This document shows, piece after piece, positions 1 through 13,709 of a stretch of 64,000 nt of DNA. The notes beneath the pieces were generated by a model. That model did not search any database. It worked only from the letters and a program-made list of their open reading frames with translations, and was not told where the DNA came from. Every line of letters begins with the position of its first letter. The first letter of the stretch is position 1. The stretch comes from Lophius americanus. Its lineage: Eukaryota > Chordata > Actinopteri > Lophiiformes > Lophiidae. The DNA is taken from the NCBI GenBank assembly GCA_037951165.1, contig JBBDHG010000030.1, positions 937,001 to 1,001,000 of the forward strand. Direction: 5' to 3'. The position numbers and the translations under genes were made by a program.

Positions 1-3000
1 TATGTACCGGGTCGATGATGCCACCGGTGGCAATCTGCGCCTCAAGGAGACGGATTCCATGATCTTTGACAATGAGGTCTTTTTTCAAGGCCTGGAACAA
101 AGAAATTGTGTCTCCTGTGTAGGGATCTTTATATCCGGTAACTGCTCTTTCTGCTGAAAGCAGTTTATTTTTCCACTCACTGCCAACCACTCCTTGAGCT
201 GCAGCCTCCTCCACAGAAAGTTTCTTGTTGTTCACTGGGTCGATGACGAATCCAGTGGCAGCTTGGGCCTCTAGCAGAACCAGAGAAGTACCAGGAGTCA
301 GCAAGCGTCTCCTTTTGGCTTCATGGATGCTCAATATCTCATTGGTGGACTGAAGGTACACTCCTGCGATACTGTTAGTTCCCACCAAATACTTCCGTAC
401 TGAGTCCATTTCACTCACTTCGGTCACTGTGACTTTTCCGGCACTAAGATCTTTGAACATGCCCTCGTCGATAATTTTTGATTCCAGTAGCTCAGTAGCA
501 GTGACATCCTTTCTGATTCCATGGAAAGTCTCTGTGATTGTTGTTTTTGTTGTGCTGCTGTCTACTTTTGTTTCTAGTGGTGGGCACGTCACGGTTGATT
601 CTGATGAGGCTTTCGAAGTCTGCTGTTGAATGATTGTGAGGATGATTTCCAAAAAGCGTTCAATTGTGATCGATCCTGACTTGTACTGTTGCACAAGTTC
701 TCTCCTCCTCTCCTCGGTGATGTACTTGGAGTAGAGAAGATCCCACAGGGACACAGTTTTTCCCTGGTACTTTCCTCCTGCTCTGGTTGTTGTTGTGGAT
801 TTGAAAATGAGTTTAGTTGCCTCATCAACAAAGAAATAAAACTCTCCTTTCTTCACGATGACCAGTAAGCTCAGGCCTGTGATGGGATCTTTAAAACACC
901 TTTCAACCAGCTGAAGGTAGGTGAGGTTTTCGTTGGTGTTTGGATCAAAGAAGCCCTTGGTGTCATCATCGGGGTCAGACAGAATCTGATTCATTTCCTC
1001 GTCAAAGTATCCTCTCTCATATGCCACCTGTACAGGTACTCGATGGCTATGTACCGGGTCGATGATGCCACCGGTGGCAATCTGCGCCTCAAGGAGACGG
1101 ATTCCATGATCTTTGACAATGAGGTCTTTTTTCAAGGCCTGGAACAAAGAAATTGTGTCTCCTGTGTAGGGATCTTTATATCCGGTAACTGCTCTTTCTG
1201 CTGAAAGCAGTTTATTTTTCCACTCACTGCCAACCACTCCTTGAGCTGCAGCCTCCTCCACAGAAAGTTTCTTGTTGTTCACTGGGTCGATGACGAATCC
1301 AGTGGCAGCTTGGGCCTCTAGCAGAACCAGAGAAGTACCAGGAGTCAGCAAGCCTCTCCTTTTGGCTTCATGGATGCTCAATATCTCATTGGTGGACTGA
1401 AGGTACACTCCTGCGATACTGTTAGTTCCCACCAAATACTTCCGTACTGAGTCCATTTCACTCACTTCGGTCACTGTGACTTTTCCGGCACTAAGATCTT
1501 TGAACATGCCCTCGTCGATAATTTTTGATTCCAGTAGCTCAGTAGCAGTGACATCCTTTCTGATTCCATGGAAAGTCTCTGTGATTGTTGTTTTTGTTGT
1601 GCTGCTGTCTACTTTTGTTTCTAGTGGTGGGCACGTCACGGTTGATTCTGATGAGGCTTTCGAAGTCTGCTGTTGAATGATTGTGAGGATGATTTCCAAA
1701 AAGCGTTCAATTGTGATCGATCCTGACTTGTACTGTTGCACAAGTTCTCTCCTCCTCTCCTCGGTGATGTACTTGGAGTAGAGAAGATCCCACAGGGACA
1801 CAGTTTTTCCCTGGTACTTTCCTCCTGCTCTGGTTGTTGTTGCGGATTTGAAAATGAGTTTAGTTGCCTCATCAACAAAGAAATAAAACTCTCCTTTCTT
1901 CACGATGACCAGTAAGCTCAGGCCTGTGATGGGATCTTTAAAACACCTTTCAACCAGCTGAAGGTAGGTGAGGTTTTCGTTGGTGTTTGGATCAAAGAAG
2001 CCCTTGGTGTCATCATCGGGGTCAGACAGAATCTGATTCATTTCCTCGTCAAAGTATCCTCTCTCATATGCCACCTGTACAGGTACTCGATGGCTATGTA
2101 CCGGGTCGATGATGCCACCGGTGGCAATCTGCGCCTCAAGGAGACGGATTCCATGATCTTTGACAATGAGGTCTTTTTTCAAGGCCTGGAACAAAGAAAT
2201 TGTGTCTCCTGTGTAGGGATCTTTATATCCGGTAACTGCTCTTTCTGCTGAAAGCAGTTTATTTTTCCACTCACTGCCAACCACTCCTTGAGCTGCAGCC
2301 TCCTCCACAGAAAGTTTCTTGTTGTTCACTGGGTCGATGACGAATCCAGTGGCAGCTTGGGCCTCTAGCAGAACCAGAGAAGTACCAGGAGTCAGCAAGC
2401 CTCTCCTTTTTGCTTCATGGATGCTCAATATCTCATTGGTGGACTGAAGGTACACTCCTGCGATACTGTTAGTTCCCACCAAATACTTCCGTACTGAGTC
2501 CATTTCACTCACTTCGGTCACTGTGACTTTTCCGGCACTAAGATCTTTGAACATGCCCTCGTCGATAATTTTTGATTCCAGTAGCTCAGTAGCAGTGACA
2601 TCCTTTCTGATTCCATGGAAAGTCTCTGTGATTGTTGTTTTTGTTGTGCTGCTGTCTACTTTTGTTTCTAGTGGTGGGCACGTCACGGTTGATTCTGATG
2701 AGGCTTTCGAAGTCTGCTGTTGAATGATTGTGAGGATGATTTCCAAAAAGCGTTCAATTGTGATCGATCCTGACTTGTACTGTTGCACAAGTTCTCTCCT
2801 CCTCTCCTCGGTGATGTACTTGGAGTAGAGAAGATCCCACAGGGACACAGTTTTTCCCTGGTACTTTCCTCCTGCTCTGGTTGTTGTTGTGGATTTGAAA
2901 ATGAGTTTAGTTGCCTCATCAATAAAGAAATAAAACTCTCCTTTCTTCACGATGACCAGTAAGCTCAGGCCTGTGATGGGATCTTTAAAACACCTTTCAA

Positions 3001-6000
3001 CCAGCTGAAGGTAGGTGAGGTTTTCGTTGGTGTTTGGATCAAAGAAGCCCTTGGTGTCATCATCGGGGTCAGACAGAATCTGATTCATTTCCTCGTCAAA
3101 GTATCCTCTCTCATATGCCACCTGTACAGGTACTCGATGGCTATGTACCGGGTCGATGATGCCACCGGTGGCAATCTGCGCCTCAAGGAGACGGATTCCA
3201 TGATCTTTGACAATGAGGTCTTTTTTCAAGGCCTGGAACAAAGAAATTGTGTCTCCTGTGTAGGGATCTTTATATCCGGTAACTGCTCTTTCTGCTGAAA
3301 GCAGTTTATTTTTCCACTCACTGCCAACCACTCCTTGAGCTGCAGCCTCCTCCACAGAAAGTTTCTTGTTGTTCACTGGGTCGATGACGAATCCAGTGGC
3401 AGCTTGGGCCTCTAGCAGAACCAGAGAAGTACCAGGAGTCAGCAAGTGTCTCCTTTTGGCTTCATGGATGCTCAATATCTCATTGGTGGACTGAAGGTAC
3501 ACTCCTGCGATACTGTTAGTTCCCACCAAATACTTCCGTACTGAGTCCATTTCACTCACTTCGGTCACTGTGACTTTTCCGGCACTAAGATCTTTGAACA
3601 TGCCCTCGTCGATAATTTTTGATTCCAGTAGCTCAGTAGCAGTGACATCCTTTCTGATTCCATGGAAAGTCTCTGTGATTGTTGTTTTTGTTGTGCTGCT
3701 GTCTACTTTTGTTTCTAGTGGTGGGCACGTCACGGTTGATTCTGATGAGGCTTTCGAAGTCTGCTGTTGAATGATTGTGAGGATGATTTCCAAAAAGCGT
3801 TCAATTGTGATCGATCCTGACTTGTACTGTTGCACAAGTTCTCTCCTCCTCTCCTCGGTGATGTACTTGGAGTAGAGAAGATCCCACAGGGACACAGTTT
3901 TTCCCTGGTACTTTCCTCCTGCTCTGGTTGTTGTTGTGGATTTGAAAATGAGTTTAGTTGCCTCATCAACAAAGAAATAAAACTCTCCTTTCTTCACGAT
4001 GACCAGTAAGCTCAGGCCTGTGATGGGATCTTTAAAACACCTTTCAACCAGCTGAAGGTAGGTGAGGTTTTCGTTGGTGTTTGGATCAAAGAAGCCCTTG
4101 GTGTCATCATCGGGGTCAGACAGAATCTGATTCATTTCCTCGTCAAAGTATCCTCTCTCATATGCCACCTGTACAGGTACTCGATGGCTATGTACCGGGT
4201 CGATGATGCCACCGGTGGCAATCTGCGCCTCAAGGAGACGGATTCCATGATCTTTGACAATGAGGTCTTTTTTCAAGGCCTGGAACAAAGAAATTGTGTC
4301 TCCTGTGTAGGGATCTTTATATCCGGTAACTGCTCTTTCTGCTGAAAGCAGTTTATTTTTCCACTCACTGCCAACCACTCCTTGAGCTGCAGCCTCCTCC
4401 ACAGAAAGTTTCTTGTTGTTCACTGGGTCGATGACAAATCCAGTGGCAGCTTGGGCCTCTAGCAGAACCAGAGAAGTACCAGGAGTCAGCAAGCGTCTCC
4501 TTTTGGCTTCATGGATGCTCAATATCTCATTGGTGGACTGAAGGTACACTCCTGCGATACTGTTAGTTCCCACCAAATACTTCCGTACTGAGTCCATTTC
4601 ACTCACTTCGGTCACTGTGACTTTTCCGGCACTAAGATCTTTGAACATGCCCTCGTCGATAATTTTTGATTCCAGTAGCTCAGTAGCAGTGACATCCTTT
4701 CTGATTCCATGGAAAGTCCCTGTGATTGTTGTTTTTGTTGTGCTGCTGTCTACTTTTGTTTCTAGTGGTGGGCACGTCACGGTTGATTCTGATGAGGCTT
4801 TCGAAGTCTGCTGTTGAATGATTGTGAGGATGATTTCCAAAAAGCGTTCAATTGTGATCGATCCTGACTTGTACTGTTGCACAAGTTCTCTCCTCCTCTC
4901 CTCGGTGATGTACTTGGAGTAGAGAAGATCCCACAGGGACACAGTTTTTCCCTGGTACTTTCCTCCTGCTCTGGTTGTTGTTGTGGATTTGAAAATGAGT
5001 TTAGTTGCCTCATCAACAAAGAAATAAAACTCTCCTTTCTTCACGATGACCAGTAAGCTCAGGCCTGTGATGGGATCTTTAAAACACCTTTCAACCAGCT
5101 GAAGGTAGGTGAGGTTTTCGTTGGTGTTTGGATCAAAGAAGCCCTTGGTGTCATCATCGGGGTCAGACAGAATCTGATTCATTTCCTCGTCAAAGTATCC
5201 TCTCTCATATGCCACCTGTACAGGTACTCGATGGCTATGTACCGGGTCGATGATGCCACCGGTGGCAATCTGCGCCTCAAGGAGACGGATTCCATGATCT
5301 TTGACAATGAGGTCTTTTTTCAAGGCCTGGAACAAAGAAATTGTGTCTCCTGTGTAGGGATCTTTATATCCGGTAACTGCTCTTTCTGCTGAAAGCAGTT
5401 TATTTTTCCACTCACTGCCAACCACTCCTTGAGCTGCAGCCTCCTCCACAGAAAGTTTCTTGTTGTTCACTGGGTCGATGACAAATCCAGTGGCAGCTTG
5501 GGCCTCTAGCAGAACCAGAGAAGTACCAGGAGTCAGCAAGCGTCTCCTTTTGGCTTCATGGATGCTCAATATCTCATTGGTGGACTGAAGGTACACTCCT
5601 GCGATACTGTTAGTTCCCACCAAATACTTCCGTACTGAGTCCATTTCACTCACTTCGGTCACTGTGACTTTTCCGGCACTAAGATCTTTGAACATGCCCT
5701 CGTCGATAATTTTTGATTCCAGTAGCTCAGTAGCAGTGACATCCTTTCTGATTCCATGGAAAGTCTCTGTGATTGTTGTTTTTGTTGTGCTGCTGTCTAC
5801 TTTTGTTTCTAGTGGTGGGCACGTCACGGTTGATTCTGATGAGGCTTTCGAAGTCTGCTGTTGAATGATTGTGAGGATGATTTCCAAAAAGCGTTCAATT
5901 GTGATCGATCCTGACTTGTACTGTTGCACAAGTTCTCTCCTCCTCTCCTCGGTGATGTACTTGGAGTAGAGAAGATCCCACAGGGACACAGTTTTTCCTT

Positions 6001-9000
6001 GGTACTTTCCTCCTGCTCTGGTTGTTGTTGCGGATTTGAAAATGAGTTTAGTTGCCTCATCAACAAAGAAATAAAATTCTCCTTTCTTCACGATGACCAG
6101 TAAGCTCAGGCCTGTGATGGGATCTTTAAAACACCTTTCAACCAGCTGAAGGTAGGTGAGGTTTTCGTTGGTGTTTGGATCAAAGAAGCCCTTGGTGTCA
6201 TCATCGGGGTCAGACAGAATCTGATTCATTTCCTCGTCAAAGTATCCTCTCTCATATGCCACCTGTACAGGTACTCGATGGCTATGTACCGGGTCGATGA
6301 TGCCACCGGTGGCAATCTGCGCCTCAAGGAGACGGATTCCATGATCTTTGACAATGAGGTCTTTTTTCAAGGCCTGGAACAAAGAAATTGTGTCTCCTGT
6401 GTAGGGATCTTTATATCCGGTAACTGCTCTTTCTGCTGAAAGCAGTTTATTTTTCCACTCACTGCCAACCACTCCTTGAGCTGCAGCCTCCTCCACAGAA
6501 AGTTTCTTGTTGTTCACTGGGTCGATGACGAATCCAATGGCAGCTTGGGCCTCTAGCAGAACCAGAGAAGTACCAGGAGTCAGCAAGCCTCTCCTTTTGG
6601 CTTCATGGATGCTCAATATCTCATTGGTGGACTGAAGGTACACTCCTGCGATACTGTTAGTTCCCACCAAATACTTCCGTACTGAGTCCATTTCACTCAC
6701 TTCGGTCACTGTGACTTTTCCGGCACTAAGATCTTTGAACATGCCCTCGTCGATAATTTTTGATTCCAGTAGCTCAGTAGCAGTGACATCCTTTCTGATT
6801 CCATGGAAAGTCCCTGTGATTGTTGTTTTTGTTGTGCTGCTGTCTACTTTTGTTTCTAGTGGTGGGCACGTCACGGTTGATTCTGATGAGGCTTTCGAAG
6901 TCTGCTGTTGAATGATTGTGAGGATGATTTCCAAAAAGCGTTCAATTGTGATCGATCCTGACTTGTACTGTTGCACAAGTTCTCTCCTCCTCTCCTCGGT
7001 GATGTACTTGGAGTAGAGAAGATCCCACAGGGAAACAGTTTTTCCCTGGTACTTTCCTCCTGCTCTGGTTGTTGTTGTGGATTTGAAAATGAGTTTAGTT
7101 GCCTCATCAACAAAGAAATAAAACTCTCCTTTCTTCACGATGACCAGTAAGCTCAGGCCTGTGATGGGATCTTTAAAACACCTTTCAACCAGCTGAAGGT
7201 AGGTGAGGTTTTCGTTGGTGTTTGGATCAAAGAAGCCCTTGGTGTCATCATCGGGATCAGACAGAATCTGATTCATTTCCTCGTCAAAGTATCCTCTCTC
7301 ATATGCCACCTGTACAGGTACTCGATGGCTATGTACCGGGTCGATGATGCCACCGGTGGCAATCTGCGCCTCAAGGAGACGGATTCCATGATCTTTGACA
7401 ATGAGGTCTTTTTTCAAGGCCTGGAACAAAGAAATTGTGTCTCCTGTGTAGGGATCTTTATATCCGGTAACTGCTCTTTCTGCTGAAAGCAGTTTATTTT
7501 TCCACTCACTGCCAACCACTCCTTGAGCTGCAGCATCCTCCACAGAAAGTTTCTTGTTGTTCACTGGGTCGATGACGAATCCAGTGGCAGCTTGGGCCTC
7601 TAGCAGAACCAGAGAAGTACCAGGAGTCAGCAAGCCTCTCCTTTTTGCTTCATGGATGCTCAATATCTCATTGGTGGACTGAAGGTACACTCCTGCGATA
7701 CTGTTAGTTCCCACCAAATACTTCCGTACTGAGTCCATTTCACTCACTTCGGTCACTGTGACTTTTCCGGCACTAAGATCTTTGAACATGCCCTCGTCGA
7801 TAATTTTTGATTCCAGTAGCTCAGTAGCAGTGACATCCTTTCTGATTCCATGGAAAGTCTCTGTGATTGTTGTTTTTGTTGTGCTGCTGTCTACTTTTGT
7901 TTCTAGTGGTGGGCACGTCACGGTTGATTCTGATGAGGCTTTCGAAGTCTGCTGTTGAATGATTGTGAGGATGATTTCCAAAAAGCGTTCAATTGTGATC
8001 GATCCTGACTTGTACTGTTGCACAAGTTCTCTCCTCCTCTCCTCGGTGATGTACTTGGAGTAGAGAAGATCCCACAGGGACACAGTTTTTCCCTGGTACT
8101 TTCCTCCTGCTCTGGTTGTTGTTGCGGATTTGAAAATGAGTTTAGTTGCCTCATCAACAAAGAAATAAAACTCTCCTTTCTTCACGATGACCAGTAAGCT
8201 CAGGCCTGTGATGGGATCTTTAAAACACCTTTCAACCAGCTGAAGGTAGGTGAGGTTTTCGTTGGTGTTTGGATCAAAGAAGCCCTTGGTGTCATCATCG
8301 GGGTCAGACAGAATCTGATTCATTTCCTCGTCAAAGTATCCTCTCTCATATGCCACCTGTACAGGTACTCGATGGCTATGTACCGGGTCGATGATGCCAC
8401 CGGTGGCAATCTGCGCCTCAAGGAGACGGATTCCATGATCTTTGACAATGAGGTCTTTTTTCAAGGCCTGGAACAAAGAAATTGTGTCTCCTGTGTAGGG
8501 ATCTTTATATCCGGTAACTGCTCTTTCTGCTGAAAGCAGTTTATTTTTCCACTCACTGCCAACCACTCCTTGAGCTGCAGCCTCCTCCACAGAAAGTTTC
8601 TTGTTGTTCACTGGGTCGATGACGAATCCAGTGGCAGCTTGGGCCTCTAGCAGAACCAGAGAAGTACCAGGAGTCAGCAAGCCTCTCCTTTTTGCTTCAT
8701 GGATGCTCAATATCTCATTGGTGGACTGAAGGTACACTCCTGCGATACTGTTAGTTCCCACCAAATACTTCCGTACTGAGTCCATTTCACTCACTTCGGT
8801 CACTGTGACTTTTCCGGCACTAAGATCTTTGAACATGCCCTCGTCGATAATTTTTGATTCCAGTAGCTCAGTAGCAGTGACATCCTTTCTGATTCCATGG
8901 AAAGTCTCTGTGATTGTTGTTTTTGTTGTGCTGCTGTCTACTTTTGTTTCTAGTGGTGGGCACGTCACGGTTGATTCTGATGAGGCTTTCGAAGTCTGCT

Positions 9001-12000
9001 GTTGAATGATTGTGAGGATGATTTCCAAAAAGCGTTCAATTGTGATCGATCCTGACTTGTACTGTTGCACAAGTTCTCTCCTCCTCTCCTCGGTGATGTA
9101 CTTGGAGTAGAGAAGATCCCACAGGGACACAGTTTTTCCCTGGTACTTTCCTCCTGCTCTGGTTGTTGTTGTGGATTTGAAAATGAGTTTAGTTGCCTCA
9201 TCAATAAAGAAATAAAACTCTCCTTTCTTCACGATGACCAGTAAGCTCAGGCCTGTGATGGGATCTTTAAAACACCTTTCAACCAGCTGAAGGTAGGTGA
9301 GGTTTTCGTTGGTGTTTGGATCAAAGAAGCCCTTGGTGTCATCATCGGGGTCAGACAGAATCTGATTCATTTCCTCATCAAAGTATCCTCTCTCATATGC
9401 CACCTGTACAGGTACTCGATGGCTATGTACCGGGTCGATGATGCCACCGGTGGCAATCTGCGCCTCAAGGAGACGGATTCCATGATCTTTGACAATGAGG
9501 TCTTTTTTCAAGGCCTGGAACAAAGAAATTGTGTCTCCTGTGTAGGGATCTTTATATCCGGTAACTGCTCTTTCTGCTGAAAGCAGTTTATTTTTCCACT
9601 CACTGCCAACCACTCCTTGAGCTGCAGCCTCCTCCACAGAAAGTTTCTTGTTGTTCACTGGGTCGATGACGAATCCAGTGGCAGCTTGGGCCTCTAGCAG
9701 AACCAGAGAAGTACCAGGAGTCAGCAAGCCTCTCCTTTTGGCTTCATGGATGCTCAATATCTCATTGGTGGACTGAAGGTACACTCCTGCGATACTGTTA
9801 GTTCCCACCAAATACTTCCGTACTGAGTCCATTTCACTCACTTCGGTCACTGTGACTTTTCCGGCACTAAGATCTTTGAACATGCCCTCGTCGATAATTT
9901 TTGATTCCAGTAGCTCAGTAGCAGTGACATCCTTTCTGATTCCATGGAAAGTCTCTGTGATTGTTGTTTTTGTTGTGCTGCTGTCTACTTTTGTTTCTAG
10001 TGGTGGGCACGTCACGGTTGATTCTGATGAGGCTTTCGAAGTCTGCTGTTGAATGATTGTGAGGATGATTTCCAAAAAGCGTTCAATTGTGATCGATCCT
10101 GACTTGTACTGTTGCACAAGTTCTCTCCTCCTCTCCTCGGTGATGTACTTGGAGTAGAGAAGATCCCACAGGGACACAGTTTTTCCCTGGTACTTTCCTC
10201 CTGCTCTGGTTGTTGTTGCGGATTTGAAAATGAGTTTAGTTGCCTCATCAACAAAGAAATAAAACTCTCCTTTCTTCACGATGACCAGTAAGCTCAGGCC
10301 TGTGATGGGATCTTTAAAACACCTTTCAACCAGCTGAAGGTAGGTGAGGTTTTCGTTGGTGTTTGGATCAAAGAAGCCCTTGGTGTCATCATCGGGGTCA
10401 GACAGAATCTGATTCATTTCCTCGTCAAAGTATCCTCTCTCATATGCCACCTGTACAGGTACTCGATGGCTATGTACCGGGTCGATGATGCCACCGGTGG
10501 CAATCTGCGCCTCAAGGAGACGGATTCCATGATCTTTGACAATGAGGTCTTTTTTCAAGGCCTGGAACAAAGAAATTGTGTCTCCTGTGTAGGGATCTTT
10601 ATATCCGGTAACTGCTCTTTCTGCTGAAAGCAGTTTATTTTTCCACTCACTGCCAACCACTCCTTGAGCTGCAGCATCCTCCACAGAAAGTTTCTTGTTG
10701 TTCACTGGGTCGATGACGAATCCAGTGGCAGCTTGGGCCTCTAGCAGAACCAGAGAAGTACCAGGAGTCAGCAAGCCTCTCCTTTTTGCTTCATGGATGC
10801 TCAATATCTCATTGGTGGACTGAAGGTACACTCCTGCGATACTGTTAGTTCCCACCAAATACTTCCGTACTGAGTCCATTTCACTCACTTCGGTCACTGT
10901 GACTTTTCCGGCACTAAGATCTTTGAACATGCCCTCGTCGATAATTTTTGATTCCAGTAGCTCAGTAGCAGTGACATCCTTTCTGATTCCATGGAAAGTC
11001 TCTGTGATTGTTGTTTTTGTTGTGCTGCTGTCTACTTTTGTTTCTAGTGGTGGGCACGTCACGGTTGATTCTGATGAGGCTTTCGAAGTCTGCTGTTGAA
11101 TGATTGTGAGGATGATTTCCAAAAAGCGTTCAATTGTGATCGATCCTGACTTGTACTGTTGCACAAGTTCTCTCCTCCTCTCCTCGGTGATGTACTTGGA
11201 GTAGAGAAGATCCCACAGGGACACAGTTTTTCCCTGGTACTTTCCTCCTGCTCTGGTTGTTGTTGTGGATTTGAAAATGAGTTTAGTTGCCTCATCAATA
11301 AAGAAATAAAACTCTCCTTTCTTCACGATGACCAGTAAGCTCAGGCCTGTGATGGGATCTTTAAAACACCTTTCAACCAGCTGAAGGTAGGTGAGGTTTT
11401 CGTTGGTGTTTGGATCAAAGAAGCCCTTGGTGTCATCATCGGGTTCAGACAGAATCTGATTCATTTCCTCATCAAAGTATCCTCTCTCATATGCCACCTG
11501 TACAGGTACTCGATGGCTATGTACCGGGTCGATGATGCCACCGGTGGCAATCTGCGCCTCAAGGAGACGGATTCCATGATCTTTGACAATGAGGTCTTTT
11601 TTCAAGGCCTGGAACAAAGAAATTGTGTCTCCTGTGTAGGGATCTTTATATCCGGTAACTGCTCTTTCTGCTGAAAGCAGTTTATTTTTCCACTCACTGC
11701 CAACCACTCCTTGAGCTGCAGCCTCCTCCACAGAAAGTTTCTTGTTGTTCACTGGGTCGATGACGAATCCAGTGGCAGCTTGGGCCTCTAGCAGAACCAG
11801 AGAAGTACCAGGAGTCAGCAAGCGTCTCCTTTTGGCTTCATGGATGCTCAATATCTCATTGGTGGACTGAAGGTACACTCCTGCGATACTGTTAGTTCCC
11901 ACCAAATACTTCCGTACTGAGTCCATTTCACTCACTTCGGTCACTGTGACTTTTCCGGCACTAAGATCTTTGAACATGCCCTCGTCGATAATTTTTGATT

Positions 12001-13709
12001 CCAGTAGCTCAGTAGCAGTGACATCCTTTCTGATTCCATGGAAAGTCTCTGTGATTGTTGTTTTTGTTGTGCTGCTGTCTACTTTTGTTTCTAGTGGTGG
12101 GCACGTCACGGTTGATTCTGATGAGGCTTTCGAAGTCTGCTGTTGAATGATTGTGAGGATGATTTCCAAAAAGCGTTCAATTGTGATCGATCCTGACTTG
12201 TACTGTTGCACAAGTTCTCTCCTCCTCTCCTCGGTGATGTACTTGGAGTAGAGAAGATCCCACAGGGACACAGTTTTTCCCTGGTACTTTCCTCCTGCTC
12301 TGGTTGTTGTTGTGGATTTGAAAATGAGTTTAGTTGCCTCATCAACAAAGAAATAAAACTCTCCTTTCTTCACGATGACCAGTAAGCTCAGGCCTGTGAT
12401 GGGATCTTTAAAACACCTTTCAACCAGCTGAAGGTAAGTGAGGTTTTCGTTGGTGTTTGGATCAAAGAAGCCCTTGGTGTCATCATCGGGGTCAGACAGA
12501 ATCTGATTCATTTCCTCGTCAAAGTATCCTCTCTCATATGCCACCTGTACAGGTACTCGATGGCTATGTACCGGGTCGATGATGCCACCGGTGGCAATCT
12601 GCGCCTCAAGGAGACGGATTCCATGATCTTTGACAATGAGGTCTTTTTTCAAGGCCTGGAACAAAGAAATTGTGTCTCCTGTGTAGGGATCTTTATATCC
12701 GGTAACTGCTCTTTCTGCTGAAAGCAGTTTATTTTTCCACTCACTGCCAACCACTCCTTGAGCTGCAGCATCCTCCACAGAAAGTTTCTTGTTGTTCACT
12801 GGGTCGATGACAAATCCAGTGGCAGCTTGGGCCTCTAGCAGAACCAGAGAAGTACCAGGAGTCAGCAAGCGTCTCTTTTTGGCTTCATGGATGCTCAATA
12901 TCTCATTGGTGGACTGAAGGTACACTCCTGCGATACTGTTAGTTCCCACCAAATACTTCCGTACTGAGTCCATTTCACTCACTTCGGTCACTGTGACTTT
13001 TCCGGCACTAAGATCTTTGAACATGCCCTCGTCGATAATTTTTGATTCCAGTAGCTCAGTAGCAGTGACATCCTTTCTGATTCCATGGAAAGTCTCTGTG
13101 ATTGTTGTTTTTGTTGTGCTGCTGTCTACTTTTGTTTCTAGTGGTGGGCACGTCACGGTTGATTCTGATGAGGCTTTCGAAGTCTGCTGTTGAATGATTG
13201 TGAGGATGATTTCCAAAAAGCGTTCAATTGTGATCGATCCTGACTTGTACTGTTGCACAAGTTCTCTCCTCCTCTCCTCGGTGATGTACTTGGAGTAGAG
13301 AAGATCCCACAGGGACACAGTTTTTCCTTGGTACTTTCCTCCTGCTCTGGTTGTTGTTGCGGATTTGAAAATGAGTTTAGTTGCCTCATCAACAAAGAAA
13401 TAAAACTCTCCTTTCTTCACGATGACCAGTAAGCTCAGGCCTGTGATGGGATCTTTAAAACACCTTTCAACCAGCTGAAGGTAGGTGAGGTTTTCGTTGG
13501 TGTTTGGATCAAAGAAGCCCTTGGTGTCATCATCGGGGTCAGACAGAATCTGATTCATTTCCTCGTCAAAGTATCCTCTCTCATATGCCACCTGTACAGG
13601 TACTCGATGGCTATGTACCGGGTCGATGATGCCACCGGTGGCAATCTGCGCCTCAAGGAGACGGATTCCATGATCTTTGACAATGAGGTCTTTTTTCAAG
13701 GCCTGGAAC
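1..13709 (-). repeat. Tandem array of a 1047-bp coding unit (13 copies visible) inside eppk1
   Basis: The sequence at 1 recurs at 1048, 2095, 3142, 4189, 5236, 6283, 7330, 8377, 9424, 10471, 11518 and 12565 with exactly 1047-bp spacing and no indels seen, so each unit adds 349 residues in frame. Copies differ by only a few substitutions each. Variable sites include an Arg/Gly/His codon (near 305 and equivalents), an Ala/Thr codon, a Val/Ile codon and a Glu/Asp codon. Each unit holds one PRD plus its linker. Homology to the array ends abruptly near 13710 in the middle of a PRD. The near-identity implies recent homogenisation by unequal exchange or gene conversion. The copy number in the assembly should be treated with caution. 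Confidence 0.97.

Noticed and set aside
429..629. Plus-strand 66-codon frame recurring every 1047 bp up to 12993, with a minus-strand 80-codon companion (589-831 and repeats)
   Set aside because: Both are out-of-frame shadows of the epiplakin reading frame. They recur only because the coding unit is tandemly repeated.
1..13709. CRISPR-like or bacterial repeat interpretation of the regular array
   Set aside because: The repeats are 1047 bp of coding sequence with no spacers, in a clearly vertebrate context.
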